Assembly: GCA_025602915.1 (NCBI GenBank)
Contig: JAHLJZ010000018.1
Coordinates: forward strand, 310,001 to 374,000
Source of the DNA: Paraphysoderma sedebokerense
Taxonomy: Eukaryota; Blastocladiomycota; Physodermatomycetes; Physodermatales; Physodermataceae
Reading direction: 5' to 3'
DNA length: 64,000 bases
Shown: positions 13,166 to 25,435 of the stretch, one piece after another
Layout of the letters: every line of letters begins with the position of its first letter
Position numbering within the stretch: position 1 is the first letter of the stretch
Made by a program: the position numbers and the translations under genes
The notes under the pieces: model-generated
Seen by the model: the letters and a program-made list of their open reading frames with translations, nothing else
The model's database searches: none
What the model was told of the DNA's origin: nothing

Positions 13166-15136
13166 TCACAATTCCTTTTCGAGCCGTTCCCTTTCCATCT
13201 TCACAACCTGTGCACTCCTCTCTTTCAAAACCACACTAATGGGATCAAACACGCTCGGACTCATTTTCCATTCTTTCTCAACCCGGTTTCTGACGGTTTC
13301 AAAGTCGTCCCATTTATTGTGTCGTTTAGCTGGATCAGTGCCGTCGTACACAACACTGAGAAGAGAAATAGTGGATGGAGAGGTGGGTGCAGCCGATGAA
13401 GGATAAACAACAGGAAGCTAATTGTAGACAAGAGTGAGTGGATGAAATGAAGTGTGCATCGTAGAATGCACTTACCCCTTTCTCGTTCTTCACTACCGCC
13501 AGTACACCGGGCAGCGATATCTTTCCCTTATCGGTCTATTATTATAAAAGGTTCGGGACGATGCATATGAGATGGGTGCCTGCTATTAGAACAGTCTGCC
13601 AACATACCTTCGGAATTTTCATGACTTGCTTTTCCTTTCCATCAGCATACTGAATATAACTCAACTTTGTCGCAAAACTCATTGTGTCTCTATTCAATTT
13701 TTGCAGCAGGCCTGCACCCATTCCGAATGCCACACTTTGAGCTGAATACCCTCCTTCTTTTATTGCCTTCAGCATAGTTTGTAAGGTACCGTAGGAGACG
13801 CCATCACCTTGAATCACTCCAGCTCCTTTGATAACTTTATAACCTTTTGAATTCGTCTCTGTTCCAAATACTTTTTCCAAAGCGGTGAGACCCATCATAA
13901 CTGTTTCAACTTGATCTCCACTATCGGGACGAACAACAAAGTAGCCTCCTTTAGCTACTTTTTCTGAAGCTATTGAGGGCATGACTTTGTTCAGGGCATT
14001 TGCATAATCATAAGAGTCCATGACGCAGGCAAAAACACCGGAACCGAAATGCGAAATCATGTTAGAAATTGCTTCCTGTTCTGTTCTCCATCTAGAGGCC
14101 AAAATTTACTTGAAATGTTAGTTGATGTTGAGTTCTCAACTCGGCAACAGTAATATACTCACGCTGTCATCACGGAGTGCTCGGTGGCGGGAATACTTGT
14201 ACCGATAGGTCTTCCATTATTCAGATACATCTGAGCATAATATGCGGCAGACATGGTATCTGTGCCATCAAAATTTAACTGAGAATAGATTGAATGTTAG
14301 GAGCTGAAGTCCAGCCAAATTTTCCTCGCGTGATTCGAAGAGTACGCACCAAATGTGCACAACCACCAATAATACTTTGCTCTACGCTAGTGCAACCTCG
14401 AAAGCCAAAATCATGAAGTCGGCTAGTTTATGTGTTCCGTTATTAACGATGGTTATTATTCAATTTCGGTGACTAATCGTGTTACCTGTTCAGAATCCAA
14501 TGGTCCCCTTCGTCAACAGTGTCTCTGAAGTATTCATGTATTACAGTCTTAGCTCGGCGTGAGAGTGTGGCCACGGTAGTCGGATACTATATTGCAATAT
14601 AAGTAAATAAAGGTAGAGTCAGATTAATATAGTCAGTGTACTGATAAATGAACGGTTGAATGTCAGCGCCCGATAATTGAAAAACAATTTACCCAAACCA
14701 TGGTCAAAATGGTTTCTAAATAAGTTACAAGTTTAGAATATTCTCGTTCTGCAGTTATTTGATATACAGGAACATGAGGGTAGACCACAGATCCTTCTGG
14801 TATCGCTTCAATTTTCACAGGGAAATAGCCTTCGTTCTCGGTAATCATTCTGAGGAACAGATCTTTCGGAAAAGGAAACTTAGTGTAACCGGCATTGTGA
14901 GTGTTCCAGAAAGTTTCAGCGAGAATCAAGTCCTGCATTGTCCAAGGTTTTGCGATGTAATTTTCGATAATATAGCGAATGCCATAAAAGACGATGCGTG
15001 TTTCATTCGGGTCCTTGTCGTAGGAAGTGCGAAACTCGCCATAAGCGACCATTTTTTCGGCATCCGGGTACTGCTGGGGATGAGAAACCTTATACGAGTC
15101 AGTGAGAAGAAACAGAGGGATTGTCGACGACGCCAT
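13166..15136 (-). CDS. NAMPT: Nicotinamide phosphoribosyltransferase
   Basis: Converts nicotinamide and PRPP to NMN, the rate-limiting step of the one-step NAD salvage route. The first exon begins MASSTIPLFLLTDSYKVSHP with the family blocks KMVAYGEFRTSYDK and VFYGIRYIIENYI. Later exons carry SRLHDFGFRGCTSVEQS...GGCAHL (R-D/H-F-G-x-R-G substrate loop), NFDGTDTMSAAYYAQ, the PATEHSVMT block with the catalytic-region His, MDSYDYANALNKVMP, GGYFVVRPDSGDQ, VIQGDGVSYGTLQTML and GMGAGLLQKLNRDT. The C-terminus VYDGTDPAKRHNKWDDFETV is also family-typical. Total length is close to the usual 490 residues and all key blocks are intact. Nicotinate phosphoribosyltransferase is excluded by these blocks. The start lies 210 bp from the divergent EFL1 start. 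Confidence 0.95.
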
Positions 15137-15243
15137 ATTCTGGATATCGGATGTAGATGTTAGAGAAGCGGATACCTAACGAGCGAGAGGAAGACCGCCA
15201 CACTGGCCCACTGTATGCGAGAGACATCTCCACGGGCAACGCG

Positions 15244-15249
15244 CACGTG
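15244..15249. promoter_or_regulatory. CACGTG box in the NAMPT / EFL1 shared promoter
   Basis: A palindromic CACGTG E-box core sits inside the 210-bp gap between the two divergent start codons, within CGCACGTGAC. In fungi such boxes are bound by bHLH factors (Cbf1 and Pho4 types). That this copy is functional is inference from position only. Confidence 0.35.
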
Positions 15250-15345
15250 ACTAAGGTAATGAAGGTCTCCGTGACTCAATCCCCTTAACACGACGTAAGG
15301 ACCCGCACGACGATTCCTCGCTCCATTCCGCTTCTACACACAAAA

Positions 15346-18300
15346 ATGCCGTCTATCTCGTCTCAGCAGTTGGCTTCTCTGCAGGCGAATACTCAGAATA
15401 TCAGAAATATCTGTATTCTGGCTCATGTGGACCATGGTACCGTATCTTGTTTGCTAACACATCCCTTTAAATATCCTTACTTCTCACTCTTGTCCTCGTA
15501 TCAATAGGAAAGACGACTCTTTCAGATTCACTACTCGCGTCTAATGGAATCATCTCGCAGAAGCTCTCTGGCAAACTTCGCTATCTCGACAGTCGCCTCG
15601 ACGAGCAGGAACGCGGAATCACAATGAAGAGCTCTGCCGTCGCCTTGTACTTCAAAATCTTACGGGAACTGAGATATACTCCAAATTCCGACCCATCTAA
15701 AACATCTAGTGACTCAATTCAATCAACTACTGCTTCGGAGTACCTCATTCATCTCATAGATTCACCCGGCCATATCGATTTCTCATCGGAAGTAACTTCC
15801 GCTCTGCAACTTTGTGATGGAGCATTAGTTTTGATTGATGTGATTGAGGGAATCTGCACACAAACTCATACAGTTCTTCATCAAGCATTTCAAGAACGAA
15901 TAAAGCCAATTCTCGTTCTAAATAAAGTCGATCGACTTATCACCGAGTTAAAACTAACTTCAAGTGAAGCGTACGAACGACTCAATCGAATCATTGAAGG
16001 TGCGAATGCTATAATGGGAACTTTCTGGAGCAACGAAAGAGTTAGACAAGAAGGGATGAAGTATGAGGTGTGTTACTTTGATTTTTCGAGTTTCCTTTCT
16101 GTATTGGCATCAACCTAAATCGGTATTTTCCTTGTAGGCCTCGAAACTCCAGGAGAGTATGGACGGCGAGCAGTCTTCTGTTGATGTGGAAGCAGAAGCC
16201 GAGATGAAGGAAGCTTCGGATTTTTATTTCGCTCCGGAAGTGGGCAATGTTATATTTGCCAGCGCAATTGATGGATGGGGATTTCGGTATTATCTTCAAT
16301 GAATCTGGCGTTTTCAGCAGTCCAAGGATTAATCTGAAGTTATACTAGACCCTCGAATTTTGCCCAGCTTTATTCGGTGAAACTTAATATACGAGAGCAA
16401 GCACTGAGAAAATTGCTTTGGGGAGAGTATTTCCTTGACCCAAAAACTAAGAAAGTGCTACAGCCAAAACATTTCAAACACCACAAACATTTAATAGGAA
16501 AGGAAAAGTTATTAAAGCCCCTTGCAGTGCAATTTATGCTTGATAATTTATGGAAAGTCTATGAAGCTTGTGGATTGGGAATCGGCGCAGAGCGCGAAGG
16601 TGTAAGGTAAGTTTGAATGTGCTGCTTCTTGGTAGTGTGAACTGTGCAAGAGTATTGACCGACAAAGTTGTGTATAAACAGCGACAAGGATCAGATTGAT
16701 AAAATTGTTGCTGCCTTAAAGATTAAGGTAAACCCTCGGGACCTTAAGTCCAAGGATCCCAAAGTGTTAGTGCAAGCTATCATGTCTCAATGGTTACCTT
16801 TGTCTACTTGTTCGTTATATATCCTTTTAAATGGCGCCGCCCTCTGTTTCCTTTTCTGCTTCGTTCTCCCATCAATGATCTCCTTAACTTTCTTGGCTGT
16901 TAATACTGACGGTAACAGAACAACTCCCCTCCCCCATGCAGGCCCAACCCATCCGTTTGCCGCGCATTCTTCATCCAGAGGTTGACTCTTCTCCTCAATT
17001 TCATTCTCTATCCCTTTCATTTTCATCCGATCCCTCTATGCTTCTTCCAGAAATTCCCATCAAATACGAATGGGAAAAAAGCTTATATAACTGCCATGCG
17101 GAAAAAGACGTACCTGTTGTTGCGTTTATATCGAAAATGTTTAGCGTGGATGCTGATCAGTTGCCTGAGAACAAACGACCAGTTATAACAGCCGAAGAGA
17201 TGAGAGAGAGAGGAAGGCTGATGAGAGAAAAATTGTTGGCGGCGAAGGAGTCTGCAGCTGAACTCACACATGTAACTGAAAGACTAGGAAGTAGTACGTA
17301 CATTATCTTTAATATCATTACTTCAATCATTATTGAAATTATTAATTATGGGCTAATAATTAACTAATTATGATGATGATAGTCTCTATCGACCCGTCAA
17401 ATTCATCGTCAAAAAGTGCGGACTCCAACTCTTCGTTACCCACCATCCCCTTACATGCGACCCGCCTGATTGGAATGGCCCGTTTATATTCGGGAACTTT
17501 GCGTCCTGGCCAGCGTCTCTCAATTCTGGGACCAAAGTATCAACCATCAAAACCAGACCTACATCGATTTGAAATTACGGTAGACAAATTGTATTTGCTC
17601 ATGGGTAGAGAACTAGAAAAATTGGATGAGGTCAAACCAGGTATGATATTTGGAATCGGTGGAGAGGAAATCGAAAAGTTCGTTTTGAAGAGTGCCACCT
17701 TGAGCAGCGAAATAAAGGTGGGAAGTTTTGTGAGGACTGATGATACTGTATGTCGATACTTTTTCCTCCACGTCCACCGTTATCTCCGTTTCTCACTCGA
17801 TGTTGAAATCTCAGGCTGCTCCGATTGTTCGAGTGGCCGTCGAACCCAAAAATCCGGCAGATATGGAGAAGTTAGCGAATGGGTTGACTTTGCTAAATCA
17901 AGCCGATCCAGCTGTGCAAGTTTTAGTTCAAGAAACTGGAGAACACGTTATTCTCACATCCGGAGAATTGCACCTGGAGGTCTGTATCGCAGCATTCAAC
18001 ATGTTTACTCCACCACTTGAGTTTATGCCTACTCATTCGATGATTCTCTAGAGATGTTTACGTGATCTGCGAGAGTTATACGCAAAGTGCCAAATCCAAG
18101 TTTCCCCTCCCATCGTACCTTTTCGCGAAACAATTGTAAAAGCACCCGCCCAAGCTCAGTTTTTAGAATCAAATGGTAAAGTGACCCTCTATTGAACTCT
18201 CCATCGAATCCACATCCTTGGATATACCCTAAAAGTTCTGCCGCCCTTCCATGAAGATTCCTCATTGCCTTCCGGCACCATTATCACTTACACGCCAAAC

Positions 18301-19863
18301 AAGCAATGCTGTCTACGTATCCGATCTGTCCCTCTACCGAACGACATCATTTCTTACCTGAATGATCATTCGCCTAAGATAAAGGAAATCGCCGAGAACT
18401 TAGAGAGTGGTGATGAAAGGGATACGTGTTGTAGAGAATTTCTCAATGACTTTCAAAAATGCGTTGAACAGATGGAAGACGAAAGAGAAAGAGAAGAATG
18501 GAGGAATGTTTCTCGACGGTTAGTTTTGTTACTGTCTGTCTAACATGGCTGGTCATCGCCGTTTTCTATATTGCACATTTAGTAATTAAATTGTTTTGTT
18601 ACTCTTTAGAATATGGTCGTTCGGTCCAAAACGTTTTGGCTGCAACATCCTTGTTAATGATATCCCGGGATATAATCGATTACCTTGGTTGTTGCAATCA
18701 TCTCTCCTTTCGCAGTCAAAGAACCCATCTGATGCTCAGTCCCTGGCGGTTCCATCTGAGATGAAATCGGCGAATCCTGATGTTGCAAAATTCCTAGATG
18801 CCAACATCGTTACTGGATTTCAACTGGCCACTGGAATGGGTCCCTTGTGCCATGAGCCTATGGTTGGTGTAGCCTTTTTTGTTGAAGAATTGAAAATTGG
18901 AAATTTCGCTACTAGCGGAAACGGGAAAGAAAATGTGGGCGCAAGCGAGATGCAAGGATCAGCTGAAGAAGGTTTCTCAACTGTTATTACTCTTTGTCTT
19001 GTTCTAGCGACCAGAAGCTAATACCATTGTGCCAACAGAAGGTTCAAACAATAGCGGAATGCAAACACCCCAAATCAACCTCTCGGCGCTGTCAGGACAG
19101 ATCATGACAACTGTGCGTGAAGCGTGCAGAAACGCGTTCTTGCAATGGTCTCCCCGTCTAATGTTGGCTATGTTTTCTTGTGACATTCAATGTTTAGGTA
19201 AAGTATTAGAGTTTATTCGTCACAAGATCTTGCAGCCATGAGAGCGATCTCAAACTTGTCTTCGCGCATCAGCTCCTTTTATTCTTTCTCTTTAGCATGT
19301 ATTGTCCCAAATGTAGCATTACAACTAATATTCCTTCACAACCATTATTTTTCTTCATATCTATCAATTTTTAGCTGAAGTATTGGGAAAAGTCTATGCA
19401 GTTATCGCCAAACGCCGAGGCAGAATCTTGAGTGAAGAAATGAAAGAAGGAACGCCGTTCTTCGAAATCAAGGCGATGTTGCCGGTCATTGAAAGTTTTG
19501 GATTCTCTGATGGTTTGCACATTGCTTGTTATTTTGCTTTTTTGTTGAATCCATGGTCAACTCTTGATCCTCTGATAGCGCAATTTTGTTGACTTGTTCA
19601 AATCTATTGCATTAACAGATATACGCAAGAAAACATCAGGGAACGCTTCTCCACAGTTAATTTTTGCTGGATGGGAAAAGTTAGATCAAGATCCGTTTTG
19701 GGTGCCAACTACTGAAGAAGAGCTGGAAGATTTAGGCGAGAAAAGCGATCGCGAGAATCTGGCAAGAAGGTATATGGATAATGTAAGAAGGAGAAAGGGG
19801 ATGTTCGTAGAAAAGAAAATTGTTGAGCACGCAGAAAAGCAGAGAACTCTAATGAAGAAATAA
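15346..19863 (+). CDS. EFL1: Elongation factor-like GTPase 1 (60S maturation)
   Basis: EF-2-like GTPase that, with SBDS, releases eIF6 from pre-60S subunits in the cytoplasm (yeast Ria1/Efl1). The start [20 protein letters not shown] leads into the P-loop [19 protein letters not shown], which is split by an intron after codon base one of Gly. Next come [16 protein letters not shown], the G3 box [13 protein letters not shown] and the G4 box VLNKVDRL. The EFL1-specific insertion region with Leu-Lys-rich helices follows. Later exons hold [19 protein letters not shown] (domain II) and [16 protein letters not shown]. The last exons read [18 protein letters not shown] and [15 protein letters not shown], then [20 protein letters not shown], the characteristic C-terminus. 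About ten introns interrupt it. A 60-bp intron (18176-18235) contains an in-frame TGA and would keep frame if retained. Confidence 0.95.
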
Positions 19864-20222
19864 GCGTTTGAATAAATGAAATATTCTTCCAGTTCACATT
19901 GTCGCACGAATAGATTTTTTCAGCACGAATTTTTATGACGGATTCTCAAGTCTGAATTGTATGACTCGGATTGAACCGGAGCCATGTCCGTTTTATTTTG
20001 TCTCTGGTGTCACAGAATTTTTTTGACCGAATGTCCGACAGGGGTAACTTTAACCAACCGGCCAATTCTTCCGACGTTCTAGATTTATTCCACACAACAC
20101 ATAAATGCTTCTGATGTCTCTTTGAATTGAATGGGCCGTGGATGCTTCATCGATTGAGTGCACAAGAGCTAACACCCAACTAATCCTGCTACACCAGATT
20201 TTTTTGGCAGAATACGAGGGAT
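19864..20222. other. Intergenic region between EFL1 and the SulP transporter
   Basis: There are 359 bp between two tandem plus-strand genes. It must hold the EFL1 terminator and the transporter promoter. AATAAA-like motifs occur just after the EFL1 stop. Nothing else is recognisable. Confidence 0.4.
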
Positions 20223-22462
20223 ATGTCCGACTTGCAATCTAATGCAGATACTGCTGCTAACAATGCTCCATCAGTGCCTTCCCCAATAAATCCGGGGCCT
20301 CCATCGGATCAAATCATCTCAAATGAACCTTCCTCTCCTTCGACTCTCCCCAACCCCCAGAATGAACCAAATACTTCGCCGTCTGCACCAAATGAATCCT
20401 CTTCAACCCATCCGTCAAACTTCTTTTCTTTGTCTAATTTGACTCATCTGATATGTGTGGCAATTCCCATTTTGAATTGGCTTCCCCGCTACCCTTTTCG
20501 ATCACCAAGGTTTCCGACGGATTTGATTGCTGGAATAACATTATCTACTATTATCATTCCTCAGGGCATGGCTTATGCTGTTCTGGCTAAGCTCCCTCCT
20601 GTGTACGGATTGTACGCAAGTGCGATGCCTGTATTGATCTACTGTTGCTTTGGTAGCAGTATGCATATGAGTACTGGGCCGTTCGCCATTACATCGCTGG
20701 TTTTGGGTGAAGCGGTGACGAGTTTGTCGAATGGGAGTGAATCAAATTTCCCTTGGAATCTCAACGTATGTCTGTGAGCGCTCTTAATTCTCTGGAGGAA
20801 GTCTATTTTGCATCACATTTCTCTCCATGGAGGAGATTCAACGATGTATTACTGGGCTCTCTGATGGTTTTCTTCCCTCCTTCAGCGAAATCCTGCATTG
20901 TGTGACAAAATACTGACCTGGCCCTAATTCTGTTCTGCTTCTTTCGATTTTGTCCCATTTTTTTTCAATCAGTCATTTCCTTCATTAGAATCTATGCAGA
21001 TTTCAATCGCAATGAATATCACTCTTCTTGTTGGCATTCTTCAACTCATCCTATCTGTATTTCGTCTTGGCTCGTTTACCTCCAAGTATCTACTTCCTCC
21101 CGCTCTTACACTTGGGTTTACGACATCATGTGCATTTCATATCGCCACGTCTCAAGTAAAGCCATTTTTTGGGCTTGACAAGATGCCTGAATTCACTGGG
21201 GTCGCGACGTTTTGGAATATTTGGATATGGGGATTCAGCCATATAACAAGTGTGAAGCTTGCAACAACAGTGATGGGCATTTCATGTGTCGTGCTCATGG
21301 TTGTCCTGAAGTGGATTGACCAACGGTGGAAAGCAAGTGTGAAGCACAAGAAAGAAAAGCTAAAATTACAAAAAGAAAAGAAAGATGAAAATGAAATCGA
21401 ACTTGGGGAAATCGGAAATAACAATACTGAAAGCCAATCATCGCCTGACCAGTCTGCGACACCTCCGCGTGTAAAAATGTCATTGCGAACTCGTCTGGCG
21501 CTATTCTATTTTCCTATTCCTGACATTCTAATAGCAGTAATCATAACGACTTTGATATCCTACTTTTTCAAAACGTATGAAACATGGGGAATTGGTATCA
21601 TCGGCCCTGTTCCCCTTGGTTTGCCACCATTCAGTTTTCCCCCTTCCCTCATCTCTCCTTTCAATCCTTCTTCAACTCCCTCGGCTTCATATTTCACTTT
21701 CATCCCACCACTCCTTCCGTCAGTATTTTTACTCACCCTACTCTCAACTCTCATCACGTTCTCCGTGTCGTCTTATTATTCCACATTATTTGACTACAAG
21801 GTTTACCTTAATCAAGAGCTATTTGCATTAGGGTTGAGCAGTACTGTCGGTAGTTTTTTCGGGGCGTACGTTTGTACGGGCAGTTTAACTAGAAGCGCAT
21901 TATTGGTAGAATGCGGAGCGAGTAGTATGTTGGCTCCGTTGGTCGGGGTGTTGGTAGTAGTAGGATGCTTGGTGGCAATTGCTGGGGTTTTCGAGTATGT
22001 CTTCCTCTAACAAATATTGTTGCTGTCGCTACCCTTCTTGGTTTTTATGCTAACTTGATCTTTACTAGATTCGTACCAAAAACTGTTCTTGCTGCTGTCA
22101 TCGTCGTTTCTATGCGTACCTTGCTCTATAAAGTAAAAGATGGATATGTAATTTTTAAACAGACTCTAGCGTCATATCGTCATTATCGCCCCCGCCAATC
22201 GTCATCGCCCACTGCCCCAACGGCCCCCATGCCGGAAGAAAATCAAGATTTGTCTGAGCAAATACAACCACCTCCCCCGCTTTACAATGCAGTCAAAGAT
22301 TTCCTGTTGTGGTGGGTCACTTTTATTAGTGTCATCGCATTGAATGTACAAATTGGGATGTTCGTTGGCCTAGGCCTCAATTTCTGTTACTTGTTTGTGG
22401 AGGAAGTGATTCCGCGAACAAAAAGGCTCATTAATAAAGTCAAAAATCGGGGAGTTGAATAA
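20223..22462 (+). CDS. SulP/SLC26-type anion (sulfate) transporter lacking STAS domain
   Basis: Secondary anion transporter of the SulP/SLC26 family, likely sulfate, at the plasma membrane or another membrane. Three exons join in frame (20223-20765, 21000-21994, 22069-22462) to give about 643 aa. An N-terminal Ser/Pro/Asn-rich region (residues 1-85) precedes FPTDLIAGITLSTIIIPQG and MAYAVLAKLPPVYGLYAS, the family signature. GSSMHMSTGPFAITSLVLGE follows, then further hydrophobic segments. A Lys/Glu-rich hydrophilic loop lies at about residues 300-345. Near the end are YVCTGSLTRSALLVECGASS and FVPKTVLAAVIVVSMRTLL. The protein stops soon after the last membrane segment (IPRTKRLINKVKNRGVE), so the C-terminal STAS domain of typical members is absent. 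Confidence 0.9.
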
Positions 22463-22767
22463 GTGTTGAGGGAGGTTGTGAAAAGTGTGCGATACAATTT
22501 TTATAGATAATGGTGGGATGGTTTAGTGATAATTTTTGTAAAGTATAAATTATACTCGCAGTATCTTACGTTAATTCTAATAATTAATCAGATAATAATG
22601 GTGTATAAGTAATAATAAGGCTTTTCAGCGTCAAAATTCATTTGAACTGGCCGTCCGAACTTACAGTCGAATGATTTGGTTTTTCGCGCCAGCATGCATC
22701 CCCAAGCCACATACAACGCTGTTACCTCTCAACCATTTCCGTTGATTTTCTCTTTTTTATCATTAAT
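22463..22767. other. AT-rich intergenic region
   Basis: There are 305 bp between the transporter stop and the next plus-strand gene. It is AT-rich in its first half. No gene or clear regulatory motif was recognised. Confidence 0.35.
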
Positions 22768-25282
22768 ATGACTAGTCGGTATGATTCTCATAGGTCGAGT
22801 TCTAGAACGAGCAATGCTGGAGATAGAGATAGAGGCAGGAGTAGGGAAAGAGACAGAGATTGGGACCGAGATCAAAACCACACTGCTAGTTCAGGAATAC
22901 AGTCGGATCGCCGTCTCTCATCATCAACTATACCTGCATTGCCGCCACCAAAATCTCAGTCAAGTAGTGATTTGAAATACCACAAGCGAAAATACAGTGA
23001 AGAAGATTCTACATTTTCGAAGCGTTCCAGAAAAGATAATCCGGATGTAAAGAGTTTCCTTTTTTAGCTTCTTTTCTATTTATTTGTGTTAGATCGTTGT
23101 TATCATTTGTTGCAAGGTTATTTGCCGTAAGAGACTGACATTTCTGTATTCTTTTTTTGAAAGTTCATCCCAGTTCCCGACGGTCCCCCGCCAGTAGTTT
23201 CGAGAGATACCTCGATTGAACGTCGAGATCCACAAGCCCGTTGGAAGTCATCTCGGTCCCCGTCTCTGCCAAGAATGGACTCTCATGACCAGAGAAATAG
23301 CCATTACCGACGGACGTCTCGGCCATCCTCTCCTACAAGAACCCAAACAAATGATCATCGAGATTCTCGGAGTAGCAACCCTTTGAAGCCAAGGACTCCA
23401 GGCAGAGAAGTAGATGATATGCACAATGGTTGGGATCCGCCGAATTCTGCTAAACGAGCGAGCGCAGCCAGTGACTCATGGGGAGGTGGTGATAATATTA
23501 CTGAGACCGGACAATCCTTGAATGATGTGCAATGGGACTCAGCACCACAGTCTGGATGGGGAACTGAATGGGGAGGTAAACCTCTTTCTGTTTGGGGTGT
23601 GAATGATCATTCAGAGATGCATAGCGAATCAACCGCCCGCCGTAGACAATCAACTCGAAATGGACCAAGTTCCGAACGCACTTCAACTCAACGTTCGCAC
23701 AGCAGGAGTTCAACAGGTACCAACCGCCTTGCCTCTCCGGACCGCAGGGCCACTCGATCTTCCTCATGGAGCAAATCACATACTTCATCAGTTACCGATA
23801 CAAGCATGATTGAAGAAAATAATTCTCGCACCTCCTCCTCTTCGAAAGTCAAACAGATTGAATCTCACTCATCCGCACATATCCCTCAGGTTGCTAGGAC
23901 CTCTGAGGCCGACTTTGTCAAAGCAGGTTCGTTAGAACCAGGTGAAATACGTGAACCGACGAGTTTGAATTTATCAAATTCCCCGGCAAAGCTTACCGAA
24001 AAGCAGATTCAATCCGCAGACCGCATTGCGACTACTCTCACGGCGGAAAATTTAGTTTCAACCGAGTTGAGCCAAGAATCAACTGCTGACACGATTATGT
24101 CTGGCAAAGTACCCCCACCTAATTCTTTGGATCAAAGTGTCAGACCTGCAATGGATATTGCCATGTCTGCATCTGTCAATGCTGAGAGAATACATAATCT
24201 CGAAAAACAGTACGATGTCATAACGCGAATGTTGGGGTCTTTGTCAGAGTCTGTGAATTCACATAAAGAATTCATTGACTCAGTTAACCAAGGTTTACAT
24301 CAGATACAAAACGAACGAAAAACCGAGAAAGCGGAAAAGTTGAAGAGATCGATGGTAGAAAAGTCAGAGAGGGAAAAGAAGGAGAAGGAGCGTAAGGAAT
24401 ACGAAGCTAAGAAAACCTCCGCAAAGGAGAAGGCAGAGAAGGAGAAAAGGGAGAGAGAGGAAAAGCAAAATCAAGAGAGAGTGGAAGAGGAAAGGAAGAG
24501 GGTAGTGGAAGTGCGGCGCAGTAGGGATTTGTACGAAAACAGAACTAAGGCATTAGAGAAGAAGCTGAGTACAGCCATGGAACAGGCAGCAAAAGAAAGG
24601 AACAGCATAAAGGAACGGGTAAAGCGATTGGAGGTGGAAATGTTGGGAAACAAACAAAGAGACGACGGTAAAGGAAATGGAGCGGAATCTCCCTCTGAGA
24701 AGACATTACAAAATCCGGCATATCAGGATGCCAACAGTGAAACGATATCGGGAATTATTCCTGATTTGGATGATCTGCATTCTCGACTTGGTACAGTGGA
24801 AGGGGTAATTGGCCAACTACAAAATCAGGTAATCCATCGACCTTGTCGTCACCTAAATCATATAAAATCAACTGACCAGTGGTGAATTTTAGGAAAGCGA
24901 GATTCGACTACTACACAACATCATCTTTGCACTGTCAGTTCGAATAGACGAGTTCGTCCAGCAGTTCACTACATTGGAACAAAATGTCAACGACATGGCA
25001 CGTGTAATACAGGACATTAAAGTGTCTCCTCCAGCAAAAGCTACCACTGGCTCATATGGCATTTCGGAGCAGTTACAGAAAAGCATTAATGAAAGTGGAC
25101 AGATGGAACACAATGTAATGACATTACAACTGAAAAATGAGGAGAAGGATAGGGTGATTCAAGGATTACAGCAAAGCAATTTGACGTTGACTAATCAAGT
25201 GACGCAAATCACCATGTTTCTGCGGAAAACGTTCAATGCTGATCTGTTTGACGGAAACCGGGGAGGAGTTTCGGGCCACTAG
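22768..25282 (+). CDS. RS/RD-rich, coiled-coil protein of unknown function
   Basis: I do not recognise the family. Three exons join in frame: 22768-23046, 23164-24828 and 24893-25282 (about 778 aa). Residues 1-40 are rich in Arg, Asp and Ser (DRDRGRSRERDRDWDRDQ), like SR/RD domains of splicing and transcription proteins. The region to about residue 300 is Ser/Arg-rich and disordered, with repeated Trp-Gly segments (DSWGGGD, SGWGTEWGG). SLEPGEIREP is a short motif also seen in RNA-processing and chromatin proteins. From about residue 390 a long Glu/Lys/Arg coiled coil runs for 130 residues, and another helical region fills the last exon (VNDMARVIQDIK, MEHNVMTLQLKNEEKDRVIQ). A nuclear RNA- or chromatin-associated role is a guess from composition only. 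Confidence 0.7.
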
Positions 25283-25435
25283 ATATAAAAGGAATTTCAG
25301 CGCTGATCTAGATTTGTACCAGTCATGTGCATATACAAGTGTAAACAAATTTCAGGGCAATTAATATTATAATATCGTTAATCGTCAGGTTATCTTACAG
25401 TATTCTTCTAACAAAATCACTTTGAATTTTCCGCG

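Noticed and set aside
18140-18270. Apparent premature stop or TGA recoding in EFL1
   Set aside because: A canonical 60-bp intron removes the TGA and keeps the frame.
23498-23788. Minus-strand frame within the RS-rich coiled-coil gene
   Set aside because: Antisense to a continuous coding exon with clear composition and splice junctions; no family features.
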